A stretch of 64,000 nucleotides of DNA from an uncultured Christensenellaceae bacterium (GCA_910588685.1 CAJUPX010000012.1:1-64000), one strand, 5' to 3'. Numbered from the stretch's first letter, positions 41,232 to 50,817 are shown. The notes: generated by a model not told the origin, from the letters alone. Numbers and translations: made by a program.

Positions 41232-43643
41232 ATGAAAGCACCTTTAAGTTGGTTAAAAGATTACGTAGATATAGATATTCCCGCGGACGAGCTTGTTAAA
41301 AAGCTGTTCTCCTGCGGATTCGAGGTTGAAGAACTGATAGAGTCCGGCAAGGATATAACCGGAGTTGTAGTAGGCGAAGTTACAGAATGCGAACCGATTG
41401 AGGGCACGCACCTCTTCGTTTGCAAGGTCGACTGCGGCAAGTACGGTATTTTTCAGATTTGCTGCGGCGCGGACAACGTTAAAAAGGGCATTAAAGCGCC
41501 CTGCGCGCTCGTGGGCGCAACCGTTTATGCAACGGCTAAGGACCACGTTACAATAGAGGGCGTAATGACTATCAAAAAAGGTAAGCTGCGCGGCGTGGAG
41601 TCGTACGGTATGCTCTGCTCGGGCGCGGAGCTCGGCGTAAACGGAGATATGTACGAAGGCGCGGATTACTGCGGTCTGCTTATTCTTCACTCTAATGCGA
41701 AAAACGGCGAGGACGTTAAGCCCGTTTTAGGTTTAGACGACTGCATACTCGATATTTCGGTTACGGCAAACCGCCCCGACTGCCAGAGCATTTTGGGCAT
41801 TGCCCGCGAAATTGCCGCCGTTCTCGGCAAAAAAGTAAAAGAGCCGGACTACTCCTACTCGGCGGTTAAAGGCAATTACGCGCCTATAAAGATAACCGAC
41901 CGTGCGCCCGAGCTCTGCCCGAGATATATAGGACATTACGTTTCGGACGTGAAAGTAGCCCCCTCCCCCGCCTGGATTAAAAGGCGTTTGGCGTCCTGCG
42001 GGCTGCGCTCCATAAACAACGTTGTGGATATTACAAATTTTATTTTGCTTGAACTCGGACAGCCTATGCACGCTTTCGATTTAAGAACGCTTGAAGGGCG
42101 CGAGGTAAATATACGAAGAGCTGCCGACGGCGAAAAAATTATTACGCTGGATGAAAACGAGTTTGAGCTTACGCACGATAATTTAGTAATCTGCGACAAA
42201 AACAAGCCGGTTGCGCTTGCCGGCGTTATGGGCGGACTTAACAGCGAGATTAAAGACGACACGGCGGAAGTGCTTTTTGAGGCGGCTAAGTTTGCCCGCG
42301 ACAGCGTCAGAAAGACGGCGCGCGCGCTCGGGCAGCACTCCGACTCCTCCGCGTTGTTTGAAAAGGGCGTAAACGAATACACGACCGAGCACGCCATAAA
42401 GAGGGCTTTGCATCTTATACAAAAGCTCGGCTGCGGCACCGTGACCGATATGCATATAGACGTTACTACGCCTTACAGCAACGTTAAGCCGCGTGAAATG
42501 AGTGTTTCGCTCAAAAAGATAAACGCGCTGCTCGGAATAGAAGTACCCGGAGATGAGGCGGTTAAAATTTTAAAAGCGCTAAATTTCGGAGTAAAGGTCA
42601 ACGGCGACAGTCTTGACTTGGTAATTCCGAGATACCGCGAGGATATAGACGGCTACCCCGATATAGCCGAGGAAATTATAAGGGAATACGGATATGAGCA
42701 CGTTACAGGCACGTTCCTGCCCTCCGCCTCTATTACAAACGGCGGATTTACAGACGAGCAGAAAGCCGAAAACGAGCTGAAAGCGCATCTTGTAAGCAAG
42801 GGACTGTACGAAATTTCCACCTATTCGTTCTATTCGGTTAAAGACCTTGATATGCTGCACTATGCGGACGACGCAAAAGAGCGCAGATGCATAAAAATTC
42901 TCAACCCCATAAGCGAGGATTTGTCGGTAATGCGCACTGCTTTGGCTCCGTCTATGATTAACACGGCGGTAAGAAATCTGCGCCGCGGCAATATGGAGGG
43001 AAGGCTGTTTGAGTTGGCTAAAATATATTTAAGCGAAGAGCTGCCCGTAAATAAATTCCCCGAAGAGCGCCAGACTCTTGCGCTGGGAATGTGGGGAAAA
43101 GGCGATTTCTTTGATATGAAAGGCATAATCGAGGGAATTGCAAGCTCATTGAATACCGAATTTGAATTCGAGCCGTGCGAAAAGCCCTTTTTACACCCCG
43201 GTATAACGGCAAAAATACTGTGCGACGGAACAGAAATAGGTTATTTCGGGCTTGTTTCACCGGAGGTTGCGGAGGAGCTTGCTCTTGAACGCGCGGTATA
43301 CGTTGCAGAACTCGACTATGAAGAGCTGAAAAAACACCGTAAAAATTTCAAATACTCTCCCCTACCCAAATTTGCAGAGGTTACGCGCGATTTGGCTTTG
43401 CTCTGCGACAAGCAACTTACCTGCGCGCAGATTAAAAAAGAAATTTATTGCGCCTGCAAATACGTTACAAACGCCGTTCTCTTTGACGTATACGACGGCG
43501 ACAGAATTGAAAAAGGCAAAAAATCTATGGCGTTTAAAATTACGTTTACTCCCAAAGACGAGCCGATTGAAAACAAGATAGACGCATTTGTTAAAAAGAT
43601 TTTATCTAATCTTAAATATAAATTCGACGTTACGCAGAGATAA
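41232..43643 (+). CDS. pheT: Phenylalanyl-tRNA synthetase beta subunit
   Basis: An 803-aa subunit with EMAP/tRNA-binding domain (about 40-150: GVVVGEVTECEPIEGTHLFV), B3/B4 editing domain (about 210-400, with SINNVVDITNFILLELGQPM and HAFD), B5 DNA-binding fold (about 405-475), catalytic-like core (about 480-690) and the anticodon-binding FDX-ACB domain at the end (SPLPKFAEVTRDLALLCD). Full length. AAGGAG precedes ATG. Confidence 0.96.
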   Translation: MKAPLSWLKDYVDIDIPADELVKKLFSCGFEVEELIESGKDITGVVVGEVTECEPIEGTHLFVCKVDCGKYGIFQICCGADNVKKGIKAPCALVGATVYATAKDHVTIEGVMTIKKGKLRGVESYGMLCSGAELGVNGDMYEGADYCGLLILHSNAKNGEDVKPVLGLDDCILDISVTANRPDCQSILGIAREIAAVLGKKVKEPDYSYSAVKGNYAPIKITDRAPELCPRYIGHYVSDVKVAPSPAWIKRRLASCGLRSINNVVDITNFILLELGQPMHAFDLRTLEGREVNIRRAADGEKIITLDENEFELTHDNLVICDKNKPVALAGVMGGLNSEIKDDTAEVLFEAAKFARDSVRKTARALGQHSDSSALFEKGVNEYTTEHAIKRALHLIQKLGCGTVTDMHIDVTTPYSNVKPREMSVSLKKINALLGIEVPGDEAVKILKALNFGVKVNGDSLDLVIPRYREDIDGYPDIAEEIIREYGYEHVTGTFLPSASITNGGFTDEQKAENELKAHLVSKGLYEISTYSFYSVKDLDMLHYADDAKERRCIKILNPISEDLSVMRTALAPSMINTAVRNLRRGNMEGRLFELAKIYLSEELPVNKFPEERQTLALGMWGKGDFFDMKGIIEGIASSLNTEFEFEPCEKPFLHPGITAKILCDGTEIGYFGLVSPEVAEELALERAVYVAELDYEELKKHRKNFKYSPLPKFAEVTRDLALLCDKQLTCAQIKKEIYCACKYVTNAVLFDVYDGDRIEKGKKSMAFKITFTPKDEPIENKIDAFVKKILSNLKYKFDVTQR

Positions 43644-43658
43644 GTAAACAATCAATAT

Positions 43659-43692
43659 AAAAGCGCCCGCGCATATTTGCGCGGGCGCTTTT
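43659..43692. terminator. Bidirectional terminator after pheT
   Basis: AAAAGCGCCCGCGC/GCGCGGGCGCTTTT stem with an ATATTT loop, serving pheT and the convergent lipoprotein gene. Confidence 0.9.
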
Positions 43693-43705
43693 TATATGTA
43701 TAAAA

Positions 43706-44365
43706 TTAAAGGTCTTCGCTGAAATGTTCGGGGATTTCTATTTCAAAATTATCAAAAGTAAAAACGTAACTGCACTCCATCATAGAATTTACAACGTTTT
43801 CAAACTCCGCGCTTTTTAACGTTCCGTTTTCAATGCTCACATATACTTTTTCCGCAGTTCCCATTTCGTCATTGATTTTTAAAGTTCCGCAAACATATTT
43901 TCCGCTTGCTTCGTCATAACTGAATTTCGAAAATTTATCTTTTAATAAACTGATAAAACCGTAATATTCATTTTGGCTGTCAAACATAAAACCGGTGTCG
44001 TTATCTATTACAAAGCTGCCTCTCACCCACTCGGTTTGACCGCTCCAAATTGCGTAATTATAACCTTTATTGTTTCCTTCGTCGGTATAAATTACCTGAT
44101 ATACGGTTTCTTTCTCCAAATAGGACATATAAAAATACTTATTTACGAAATCGAATTTATACACGACAGGCGCCGAATCCACTCCGTCTTCGTCGGTTAA
44201 CGTATACGACATAGTAAATTTATTGAAAGTACCGCCGAATATATTTGACCACTCGGTTTCGCTGACGGTATTACCGCTTTGACTCTTGCCGCACGCGGAC
44301 AGCGCAAAAATGCAGACAAGCGCGCATACGCTTGCTAAAAAAGTTAAAAACAGTTTTTTCTTCAT
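43706..44365 (-). CDS. Lipoprotein, unknown
   Basis: A 219-aa exported protein with signal peptide 1-24 and lipobox LSAC. The mature part is beta-rich with alternating strands (FTMSYTLTDEDGVDSAPVVY; YKFDFVNKYFYMSYLEKETV; YVCGTLKINDEMG), resembling small periplasmic calycin- or LolA-like lipoproteins, but I cannot name a family. AAAGGAG precedes ATG. It ends at the terminator shared with pheT. Confidence 0.55.
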   Translation of the reverse strand: MKKKLFLTFLASVCALVCIFALSACGKSQSGNTVSETEWSNIFGGTFNKFTMSYTLTDEDGVDSAPVVYKFDFVNKYFYMSYLEKETVYQVIYTDEGNNKGYNYAIWSGQTEWVRGSFVIDNDTGFMFDSQNEYYGFISLLKDKFSKFSYDEASGKYVCGTLKINDEMGTAEKVYVSIENGTLKSAEFENVVNSMMECSYVFTFDNFEIEIPEHFSEDL

Positions 44366-44429
44366 ACTCTGCTCCTTTTTCCGGCTGTTTATTTTGTAGT
44401 AATCGTATACTTTAACTACATTAAAATAC

Positions 44430-44533
44430 TTGCGTAAAATCGGATTAATATGATATAATTTAACTATAATTTTACATCATTTTTATAAATTTTCGGCGTT
44501 GTAGGAAAAGTATACTTTTCCTACAATTTTTTT
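44430..44533 (+). ncRNA. Candidate small RNA (promoter plus terminator, no reading frame)
   Basis: TTGCGT (44430-44435), 18 bases, TATAAT (44454-44459), then a perfect 28-base palindrome (44499-44526) followed by T7 on the plus strand. No reading frame lies between, and no plus-strand gene ends here. An RNA of about 65-70 nt from near 44466 is predicted. It is a weak call from two signals alone. Confidence 0.35.
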
Positions 44534-44554
44534 AAAAACCGCTAAATTTACGTT

Positions 44555-45223
44555 TTATTTTTTAGCAAGCAGATAGCTTGCGTCGATATAGCCGCATATT
44601 TCTTCAACGGGTACCGAGCCGTCAAGACACATAGTAAACCAGTGTTTTTTGTTCATATGGTAACCGCGGAAGTATTTTACACCGTCTACCAACTTGTCTA
44701 AATGCTCGGGATTAATGCGTAAATCAATTATATTTACAACCTCGTCCGAGTTTAGCCCGAGTTTGGATTTTGCAACGGTGAGCATAACGCCGTACCATTT
44801 ATTATTGTCTTTTCTGCGCCAGACGGCGTTTGACGGAAAACCGCTCCACAAAAATTCCAGCTCGCCGCCGTATTTGTTGCGTACGTATTCTATAACGGCG
44901 CGGGCGCAGTCGCCTTTAAAAACGTCGTTTTTAAAGCATTTTTCCGCAATATTGTTTAAAACGTACCCGAACGCTTCGCGCACTTCTCCGACGAACGCGC
45001 CGCCCGCGCCGTCCACAAGGTGCAGCGTGTACGGTTCACCCGAGCCTGCGTCGAAAAGCCCGGTTTTAACTTTTCCGTTTTCGCCGTCTATATCTACGCG
45101 CAATTCAAACTGTCCGTTTAAAATTTGAGTTATGTAGCCGTAATTTTGTCCGTTGCGGATAAAACCGTAACTTTCAAGCTTTTTATAATCGGGTGACTTA
45201 AAATCAAAACAGGTGATTTTCAT
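44555..45223 (-). CDS. MmcQ/YjbR-family protein with N-terminal extension
   Basis: A 222-aa protein. The C-terminal 110 residues match the YjbR/MmcQ double-wing DNA-binding-like fold: NKWYGVMLTVAKSKLGLNSD, EVVNIIDLRINPEHLDKLVD, YFRGYHMNKKHWFTMCLDGS. The N-terminal about 105 residues form a separate module (GQNYGYITQILNGQFELRVD; GKVKTGLFDAGSGEPYTLHL) found in front of YjbR domains in some Clostridia. The biochemical role of the family is unclear. It overlaps recO by 4 bases and is the last gene of the yqfC-to-recO block. Confidence 0.8.
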   Translation of the reverse strand: MKITCFDFKSPDYKKLESYGFIRNGQNYGYITQILNGQFELRVDIDGENGKVKTGLFDAGSGEPYTLHLVDGAGGAFVGEVREAFGYVLNNIAEKCFKNDVFKGDCARAVIEYVRNKYGGELEFLWSGFPSNAVWRRKDNNKWYGVMLTVAKSKLGLNSDEVVNIIDLRINPEHLDKLVDGVKYFRGYHMNKKHWFTMCLDGSVPVEEICGYIDASYLLAKK

Positions 45224-45939
45224 AATAACCTTATGTACTCCGACAGGCTTTTGAACGACGCGTTGAGCTTATACGAAAAATACTCGCGGATAAGACGCAG
45301 AGCGCGTTTTTTTCCGTCGGGAGTTATAAACTCCTCTTCAAAACTCTTGCCCTCGGCTTTTCTCAATACGTTGTAAGTCACCCGGCTTGCGCCTGCGCCC
45401 GTGCCGCAGTCATAACAGGTAAATGCGCCTGTATCCGGGTCGAAGCGCAGTTTTTCCGCGCCCGTAAGCGGCGCGCCGCATTCCGTGCAGTTGTCGAGCG
45501 CAATTGCGTATCCTGATATTTTGAGCGCATACATCATAAAGTTTATAAGCGGTCCGCACTCGTCGCCTGCGCACATTTCCGACAGCGTTTTTACGCTCCC
45601 CGCAAAAATTCCGGAACAGTCGCCGCCCTCATACGTAAGGCTGTGCGCAGCCTCGATAACCGCACTCGCCGCATAAAACTTCATTATATCCGTGCGCAAA
45701 TCGTAAAAGCTCTCTGTTTCGGAAGCGTTTATAACAGTGTATCTGTCGCCGCGGGCGCTTAAAATAAACTCGGCAAAACAAAAAGGCTGCGCCGCAAACC
45801 GAAGCTTGGCGCCTGCCTTTTTTACTCCCTTTATCCCCGCGGAAATTTTACCGTGCTCCGCGGTTAAAAGCGTTAATATTTTATCGTACTCTCCGTAGTC
45901 CGCAGCCCGCAGAACGAGCGCGTTAACCTTTATCTCCAT
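45220..45939 (-). CDS. recO: DNA repair protein RecO
   Basis: A 239-aa recombination mediator: N-terminal OB fold (VNALVLRAADYGEYDKILTL; LTAEHGKISAGIKGVKK), helical body, and a four-cysteine zinc site CTECGAPL ... CYDCG (about 151-178). Full length. It starts 5 bases after the stop of yqzL with no evident ribosome site, so it is probably translated by coupling. Confidence 0.95.
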   Translation of the reverse strand: MEIKVNALVLRAADYGEYDKILTLLTAEHGKISAGIKGVKKAGAKLRFAAQPFCFAEFILSARGDRYTVINASETESFYDLRTDIMKFYAASAVIEAAHSLTYEGGDCSGIFAGSVKTLSEMCAGDECGPLINFMMYALKISGYAIALDNCTECGAPLTGAEKLRFDPDTGAFTCYDCGTGAGASRVTYNVLRKAEGKSFEEEFITPDGKKRALRLIREYFSYKLNASFKSLSEYIRLL

Positions 45940-45944
45940 AGTAC

Positions 45945-46049
45945 TCAGTCTTTACCGTCTAATTTTTTATAGAGCATATAATAGCTTACGCTGCCTGTTT
46001 TTTCAAACATCTTCCAGGCGAGCTCAGCCGCGTCTTTATCTCTTTTCAT
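45945..46049 (-). CDS. yqzL: YqzL-family small protein
   Basis: A 34-aa protein beginning MKRDKDAAELAWKMFEKTGS and ending YYMLYKKLDGKD. The W-K-x-F-x-x-T-G-x-x-x-x-Y-x-L-[FY]-K pattern and its place between era and recO match YqzL of Bacillus. GAGGTG lies 7 bases before ATG. Function unknown. Confidence 0.85.
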   Translation of the reverse strand: MKRDKDAAELAWKMFEKTGSVSYYMLYKKLDGKD

Positions 46050-46112
46050 AATACACACCTCGTACAAATTTTCGGCTTGTACTATTAGGGTGCGTTACAA
46101 TCAGATTTTTAT

Positions 46113-46994
46113 TCAGATTTTGCCGTATATGTCGTTTATAAGCCCGGGGCGGCTGCGCCAGTTTTCTTCAACACGCACATATGTAGTTAAAAACACCTTT
46201 GCTTCGAGGAACTTTTCCATTCCCTCGCGGGCGAACGAAGAAACTTCCTTTATGGCTCTGCCCTGTTTGCCTATTAAAATCGCCTTGTGGTTTGCCTTTT
46301 CGCAAACTATGTCGAGGTTGATTTCGTAAGTACCGTTTTCGCGGCGCTCGAATTTATTTATAACTATTGCTATTCCGTGGGGAACCTCGTCGTCAAATTT
46401 GAGGAGAATTTTTTCGCGCATAATTTCCGCAACCATAAATTTAACGCTTTTATCGGAAACTATATCCTCCTGAATTACCCGCTCGCCCTCGGGCACTTTT
46501 TCAACCAGATAACTTTCAAGCTTGCGGATATTTGTGTATTTGCGGGCGGATATGGGAAAAACGTCGCAATCTATGCCGTTTTCATAGAGTATTTTCATAT
46601 CCTCCACTATTTTTTCCTTGGGCATAATATCTATTTTGGAATATGCGATTGCCATAGGAATACGCCCGGACAGATACCTTTTCATAAGCGAGATATCCTC
46701 GCCGCTCACGCCGTTTATTCCTTCGTGAACGAACAGCAGATAATCCACGTCTTTTGCCGCCGTTTCGGTATTTTTGAGCATTAAATCGGTAAAATAATTT
46801 TCGCTTTTATAAATACCCGGAGTATCTACGAACACAAGCTGATACTCGGGTTTGGTGAGAACGCCCATAATCGAAGTGCGCGTGGTCTGGGGCTTGGGGG
46901 AAACTATTGCTACTTTTTCGCCGACAAGCACGTTTACGAGCGTGCTCTTGCCTGCGTTCGCTTTACCGATTACGCCTATAAATCCGCTTTTCAT
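46113..46994 (-). CDS. era: GTPase Era
   Basis: A 293-aa GTPase for 30S ribosome assembly. G1 GKANAGKST, G3 DTPG, G4 YSKID (SKxD in place of NKxD), and the KH RNA-binding domain with the ILIGKQGRAIKEV loop. Full length. It starts inside the last 4 bases of ybeY. AAAGGA upstream. Confidence 0.95.
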   Translation of the reverse strand: MKSGFIGVIGKANAGKSTLVNVLVGEKVAIVSPKPQTTRTSIMGVLTKPEYQLVFVDTPGIYKSENYFTDLMLKNTETAAKDVDYLLFVHEGINGVSGEDISLMKRYLSGRIPMAIAYSKIDIMPKEKIVEDMKILYENGIDCDVFPISARKYTNIRKLESYLVEKVPEGERVIQEDIVSDKSVKFMVAEIMREKILLKFDDEVPHGIAIVINKFERRENGTYEINLDIVCEKANHKAILIGKQGRAIKEVSSFAREGMEKFLEAKVFLTTYVRVEENWRSRPGLINDIYGKI

Positions 46995-47452
46995 ACAAGT
47001 AAATCCTTTATTTTAGCGAGCACCTGCTCCTCTTTTTCGCGCATTTCCGTTTTGTCCCCGTCCGTCATATGGTCAAAGCCCAAAAGATGAAAAAGTCCGT
47101 GCGCGGCAAGATAGTTAATTTCGCGCATAAACGAATGTCCGTATTCCTCAGCCTGTTCGCGCGCGCGTTTTTCGCAGATAGCTATACTGCCCAAAAACAA
47201 ATTGCCTTCGTCGTCGATATCGGCGGGATAATCGGCTTTTTTGAGCGGTTTACCCTTTATACCGTCAAGCGCGGGATAACTTAAAACGTCGGTAACGCTG
47301 TCTATGCCGCGCGTTTCGCTGTTGAGCTTTTTTATCTGCTCTTCGTCCGTGAGAATAATTTCTGCGGAAAGACAAATATCGCTCACCGTTTCGCCGTTGA
47401 ACGCAGCCGCAAGCGGGGAAAAATCAAATTGTTCGCAATAAATTTCAATCAT
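46991..47452 (-). CDS. ybeY: Endoribonuclease YbeY
   Basis: A 153-aa metal-dependent RNase for 16S rRNA maturation. The zinc-binding motif is AAHGLFHLLGFDH (three His), and ETRGIDSVTDVLSYP is the conserved upstream segment. Full length. It lies between the HD-domain protein and era, as in most Bacillota. Confidence 0.95.
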   Translation of the reverse strand: MIEIYCEQFDFSPLAAAFNGETVSDICLSAEIILTDEEQIKKLNSETRGIDSVTDVLSYPALDGIKGKPLKKADYPADIDDEGNLFLGSIAICEKRAREQAEEYGHSFMREINYLAAHGLFHLLGFDHMTDGDKTEMREKEEQVLAKIKDLLV

Positions 47453-47464
47453 AATTACAAAGCC

Positions 47465-48934
47465 TTATTTTTTGAGTACGAGCTTGGGATATTTTACGCG
47501 CGAATGGTAAACGCCCGTAAGCTGGCTTACGATAGTGCTTGTTATAATGGTCAGCTCGCGCATAGTTATATTGCAGTTTGCAAACTGGTCGAGGTTGATT
47601 CTCTCCGCAACAAGGCTGCTTACGAGAGCTTCCACCTTTTCGGGCGAACGGTCGGTAAGCGAACGTACAGCCGCCTCCGAGGTATCGGCAAGCATTATTA
47701 TAGCCGCAATTTTACTTGTGGGCGTAGGTCCCGAATAGGAATAATTTGCCATATTTAGTTCGCCGTCGCTCATTTTAAGCGCCTTTGCGTAGAAATATTT
47801 TATGGGCAGGGTGCCGTGATGCTCTATGGCTACGTCCGCAAAAAACTCCGGCAGACGGTATTTTTTTATCAGCTTTGCGCCGTCGCGCGTGTGCGAGCGT
47901 ATTATATCTACGGAAAGCTCGGGAGTAAGCTCTGTATGCAGATTGTACTCGGTCTGGTTTTCCGCGAACATTTCGGGGTTTTTGAGCTTGCCCACGTCGT
48001 GGTAATACGCCGCGGTTCTGGCGAGCTCCGCGTCCTCGCCTATCGCCGTTGCGCACGCTTCGGCAAGTTGCGCAACCACTATACTGTGGTTATAGGTACC
48101 GAGCGCGTTTTTCTTTAATTTACTTATGAGCTTTGCGCTGTCGGAAGTAAGCTCTCTCAATCTGAAAGGAGTATACTCTGCAAATACAGCCTCGAACACA
48201 GGCAGTATGGAAATGAACAAAAGAATAGAGAAAACGCAGTCCATTGCCGCCCAGCCCGCAATTTTGAACGCCGCGCGGACGGTTACTACTTCGAGCGAGG
48301 GTATCTGCATTACCACGTTTATGGGAATTACGGGAATAAGCAGTAACAGCGCAACCATAACGCAGCTTAAACGCGTTTTTACCTTTCTTAAAAGCAATAT
48401 TCCCATAACGCCGCCGCAGAACAGCGTTAAAAGGCTGGAAATACTCTCTATCTGGGAAATTCCGCCTACGCTCAAAACGCCTGTGCTGCCTGTACTGTTC
48501 AAATATCTGTCAAAAATAAATACTATTATCGTATAAACGGTGGTTATAAAAACCGAGTCCCTGCGCCTTAAAATCATTGCCGCCATAAGCGGGAAAAAGA
48601 GCAGAGGACGCGCCGTCCCCTCAACGTATTTGCCTATTACGAAACATAAAATAAACGATAAAATTATAAGGAAATAAATTTCCACTATTTTTAACTTTTT
48701 TGTGAGTACCGTTGTGTTTTCAAAATAGAAATACGCGTATGTTATCGCAGAAAGCGTAACTACTGTTACGCCGACGACCATTACGTTGGATATATGGTTT
48801 GTTATAAAGCCTACTATATCTCTTTCGATACCTATCCATATAGTGCAGAAAAGCGCGACCGAAAGAAATACCGTGCAGATAATGAAAGTTAATACGCTTA
48901 AAGCTATTTCTTTTTTACTCAGTTTTGTTTTCAA
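47465..48934 (-). CDS. Membrane HD-domain phosphohydrolase, short PgpH (YqfF) type
   Basis: A 489-aa membrane protein. Seven or so membrane helices (about 10-265) precede a cytoplasmic HD domain (about 275-470): GTYNHSIVVAQLAEACATAI, TAAYYHDVGKLKNPEMFAEN, IIRSHTRDGAKLIKKYRLPE, DVAIEHHGTLP. PgpH hydrolyses the second messenger c-di-AMP. The usual YqfF/PgpH (about 710 aa in B. subtilis) carries a large extracellular 7TMR-HDED domain between the first helix and the rest; that domain is missing here. The start is TTG with GGGGAGG upstream, overlapping the end of phoH by 20 bases. Confidence 0.85.
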   Translation of the reverse strand: MKTKLSKKEIALSVLTFIICTVFLSVALFCTIWIGIERDIVGFITNHISNVMVVGVTVVTLSAITYAYFYFENTTVLTKKLKIVEIYFLIILSFILCFVIGKYVEGTARPLLFFPLMAAMILRRRDSVFITTVYTIIVFIFDRYLNSTGSTGVLSVGGISQIESISSLLTLFCGGVMGILLLRKVKTRLSCVMVALLLLIPVIPINVVMQIPSLEVVTVRAAFKIAGWAAMDCVFSILLFISILPVFEAVFAEYTPFRLRELTSDSAKLISKLKKNALGTYNHSIVVAQLAEACATAIGEDAELARTAAYYHDVGKLKNPEMFAENQTEYNLHTELTPELSVDIIRSHTRDGAKLIKKYRLPEFFADVAIEHHGTLPIKYFYAKALKMSDGELNMANYSYSGPTPTSKIAAIIMLADTSEAAVRSLTDRSPEKVEALVSSLVAERINLDQFANCNITMRELTIITSTIVSQLTGVYHSRVKYPKLVLKK

Positions 48935-49904
48935 GCCTGTTCCTCCCCGTACCGTCCGCCTCGTAAGCTCTGACTATGCTCATAACCAGAGGGTTCCGCA
49001 CTACGTCTTTATCCGTTAAGTAAACGACGGAAATACCGTCCACGTCTTTTAACACGCGCGCCGCGTGTTCGAGCCCGCTGTGTTTTCCGTCGGGCAAATC
49101 TATCTGCGTGGCGTCGCCTGTGACGACCATTTTACTGCCGTCGCCGAGGCGCGTCAAAAACATTTTCATCTGCTCTTTGGTGGCGTTCTGCGCCTCGTCC
49201 AAAATTATAAAAGCGTTGGAAAGCGTTCTGCCGCGCATATATGCGAGCGGGGCGATTTCTATTACTCCGCGCTCCATAAGCTTTGCGTACGTTTCAAGAC
49301 CGAGCATTTCCTGCAACGCGTCGTAAAGCGGACGGAGATAAGGGTCTACCTTGGTTTGCAAATCGCCGGGCAAAAACCCAAGCTTTTCCCCCGCCTCCAC
49401 CGCAGGGCGGGTGAGTATTATTTTATCGACCTGCTTTTGCTTGAACGACTGAACGGCAAGACATACCGCAAGATAGGTTTTACCCGTTCCCGCGGGTCCT
49501 ATACCGAATATTATGCCGTCCTTATTAATGCAGTCCACGTATTTGCGCTGACCTACGGTTTTGCATTTTACCGGCTTGCCGCGGTAAGTTATGGCAATTG
49601 CGCCGGACGATAACTTTATAATGTCCTTAGCCTTGTCCTCGCGGGAGAGCTCTATACAGTAACGAACCCTGCCCCTGTCTACGGCGTCGCCTGTTTTTGC
49701 GAGCGCAACCAGACTTTCGAGCACGGATAACGCACGGTCTACTTTATCGGAAAAGCCCGTTACGACAAATTGCAGACCGTCCACCCGTATTATAACGTCG
49801 AGCTCGTGCATTATTAAATTTACGTTTTCGTCGAACGTGCCGAGCACCCTCTGGAGCCTGTCCATATTCTCAGCGTTGACTTTTTTGACCGTTGTGTTAC
49901 TCAT
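48915..49904 (-). CDS. phoH: PhoH-family ATPase
   Basis: A 329-aa PhoH/YbeZ-type P-loop protein that works with YbeY in RNA metabolism. Walker A is GIGPAGTGKTYLAV (about 132-145), Walker B is FIILDEAQN (about 230-238), and the N-terminal KH-like part (about 1-105) precedes it. Full length; directly downstream of yqfD. Confidence 0.94.
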   Translation of the reverse strand: MSNTTVKKVNAENMDRLQRVLGTFDENVNLIMHELDVIIRVDGLQFVVTGFSDKVDRALSVLESLVALAKTGDAVDRGRVRYCIELSREDKAKDIIKLSSGAIAITYRGKPVKCKTVGQRKYVDCINKDGIIFGIGPAGTGKTYLAVCLAVQSFKQKQVDKIILTRPAVEAGEKLGFLPGDLQTKVDPYLRPLYDALQEMLGLETYAKLMERGVIEIAPLAYMRGRTLSNAFIILDEAQNATKEQMKMFLTRLGDGSKMVVTGDATQIDLPDGKHSGLEHAARVLKDVDGISVVYLTDKDVVRNPLVMSIVRAYEADGTGRNRLENKTE

Positions 49905-49920
49905 TTACCGTTTCCGTTTA

Positions 49921-50817
49921 TTATCCGAAATTTATACTCACTTTATGCAGGTATGTAAAATCTATCACGTATATTATGCCTCCCCCGGTGGGCTTTACGG
50001 CGTGTTTTTCAGACGTCACCGTTTCACCCTCCAACAACAGCGAAGCGAGCGCATTTTTTAAATTATCCTCGCTGTCGCATTCGGCAAAATATTCAGCCGT
50101 CTTTTTACATTCGATTTCGGCAAAGCCCGCGGCAAGACAGGGCGCGGTTTTTTCCTCGGTCTGCACAAAGGGAAATATGAGCGCGTCGCCCGCTCTTACC
50201 TCGTCACCCACCGAAACAGCGGGAGTGCCGCACACGGCTACAAGGCGTTTAACCGTTCCGTTTACGTCCGAATAGAGCGGTTCGGTCACCGTCTGTTCTC
50301 CGTCCTCTCCGCTTACCCTTACGTCAACTTTTAAAACGCTTCCGCACTTTTCTATATTGCAGAAAGTGACCCGGGGAAGAGCTAAAATTCTGCCGGTAGC
50401 CGAAATTTTGTTGAACGAGGAAAATCTGCCGAATTTATCCGCGCCCTCGCTCGTGACTATTTCTATTACCTCCGGCGCGAGATAGCCGCCGTTGCCGTTA
50501 ACTTCTATGCGTAAAATGAACGAGTTGGATATAAAACACGCGGCTATAAACACCGCCGCGCCTAAAATCATACCCGCGCGCAATTTCAGAACGTTTAAAA
50601 TACGATTTTTAAAACTGTATTTTTCTACATTTATATTATAACACGGTTTTTCAAAAATTGCAAAAACTTTTTGTATGTCTTTGTCTTTTACCGAAAATAT
50701 GAAGCGCACGCCCTCTTTTTTACAGTCGTAGACGGCTATTTTTTCTTTTTTAAGTTTTTTTAAAGCATTTTCCATTGTGGAAACAACCGAAACGCGTGCA
50801 AGTTTATTCAATTTCAA
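49921..50817 (-). CDS. yqfD: Sporulation protein YqfD
   Basis: A 298-aa protein with one membrane helix at about 88-108. The N-terminal domain (about 1-80) is cytoplasmic, and the rest, with FILRIEVNGNGGYLAPEVIE and ALPRVTFCNIEKCGSVLKVD, is on the other side. Its family is conserved in endospore formers and is required for a late stage in some. The start is a TTG near AAAGGTAG. It overlaps yqfC by 14 bases. Confidence 0.88.
   Translation of the reverse strand: MKLNKLARVSVVSTMENALKKLKKEKIAVYDCKKEGVRFIFSVKDKDIQKVFAIFEKPCYNINVEKYSFKNRILNVLKLRAGMILGAAVFIAACFISNSFILRIEVNGNGGYLAPEVIEIVTSEGADKFGRFSSFNKISATGRILALPRVTFCNIEKCGSVLKVDVRVSGEDGEQTVTEPLYSDVNGTVKRLVAVCGTPAVSVGDEVRAGDALIFPFVQTEEKTAPCLAAGFAEIECKKTAEYFAECDSEDNLKNALASLLLEGETVTSEKHAVKPTGGGIIYVIDFTYLHKVSINFG

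Noticed and set aside
46050..46112. Hairpin between yqzL and era as a terminator
   Set aside because: The stem (GTACAA/TTGTAC) is short and no U-run follows; the genes around it are in a conserved operon.
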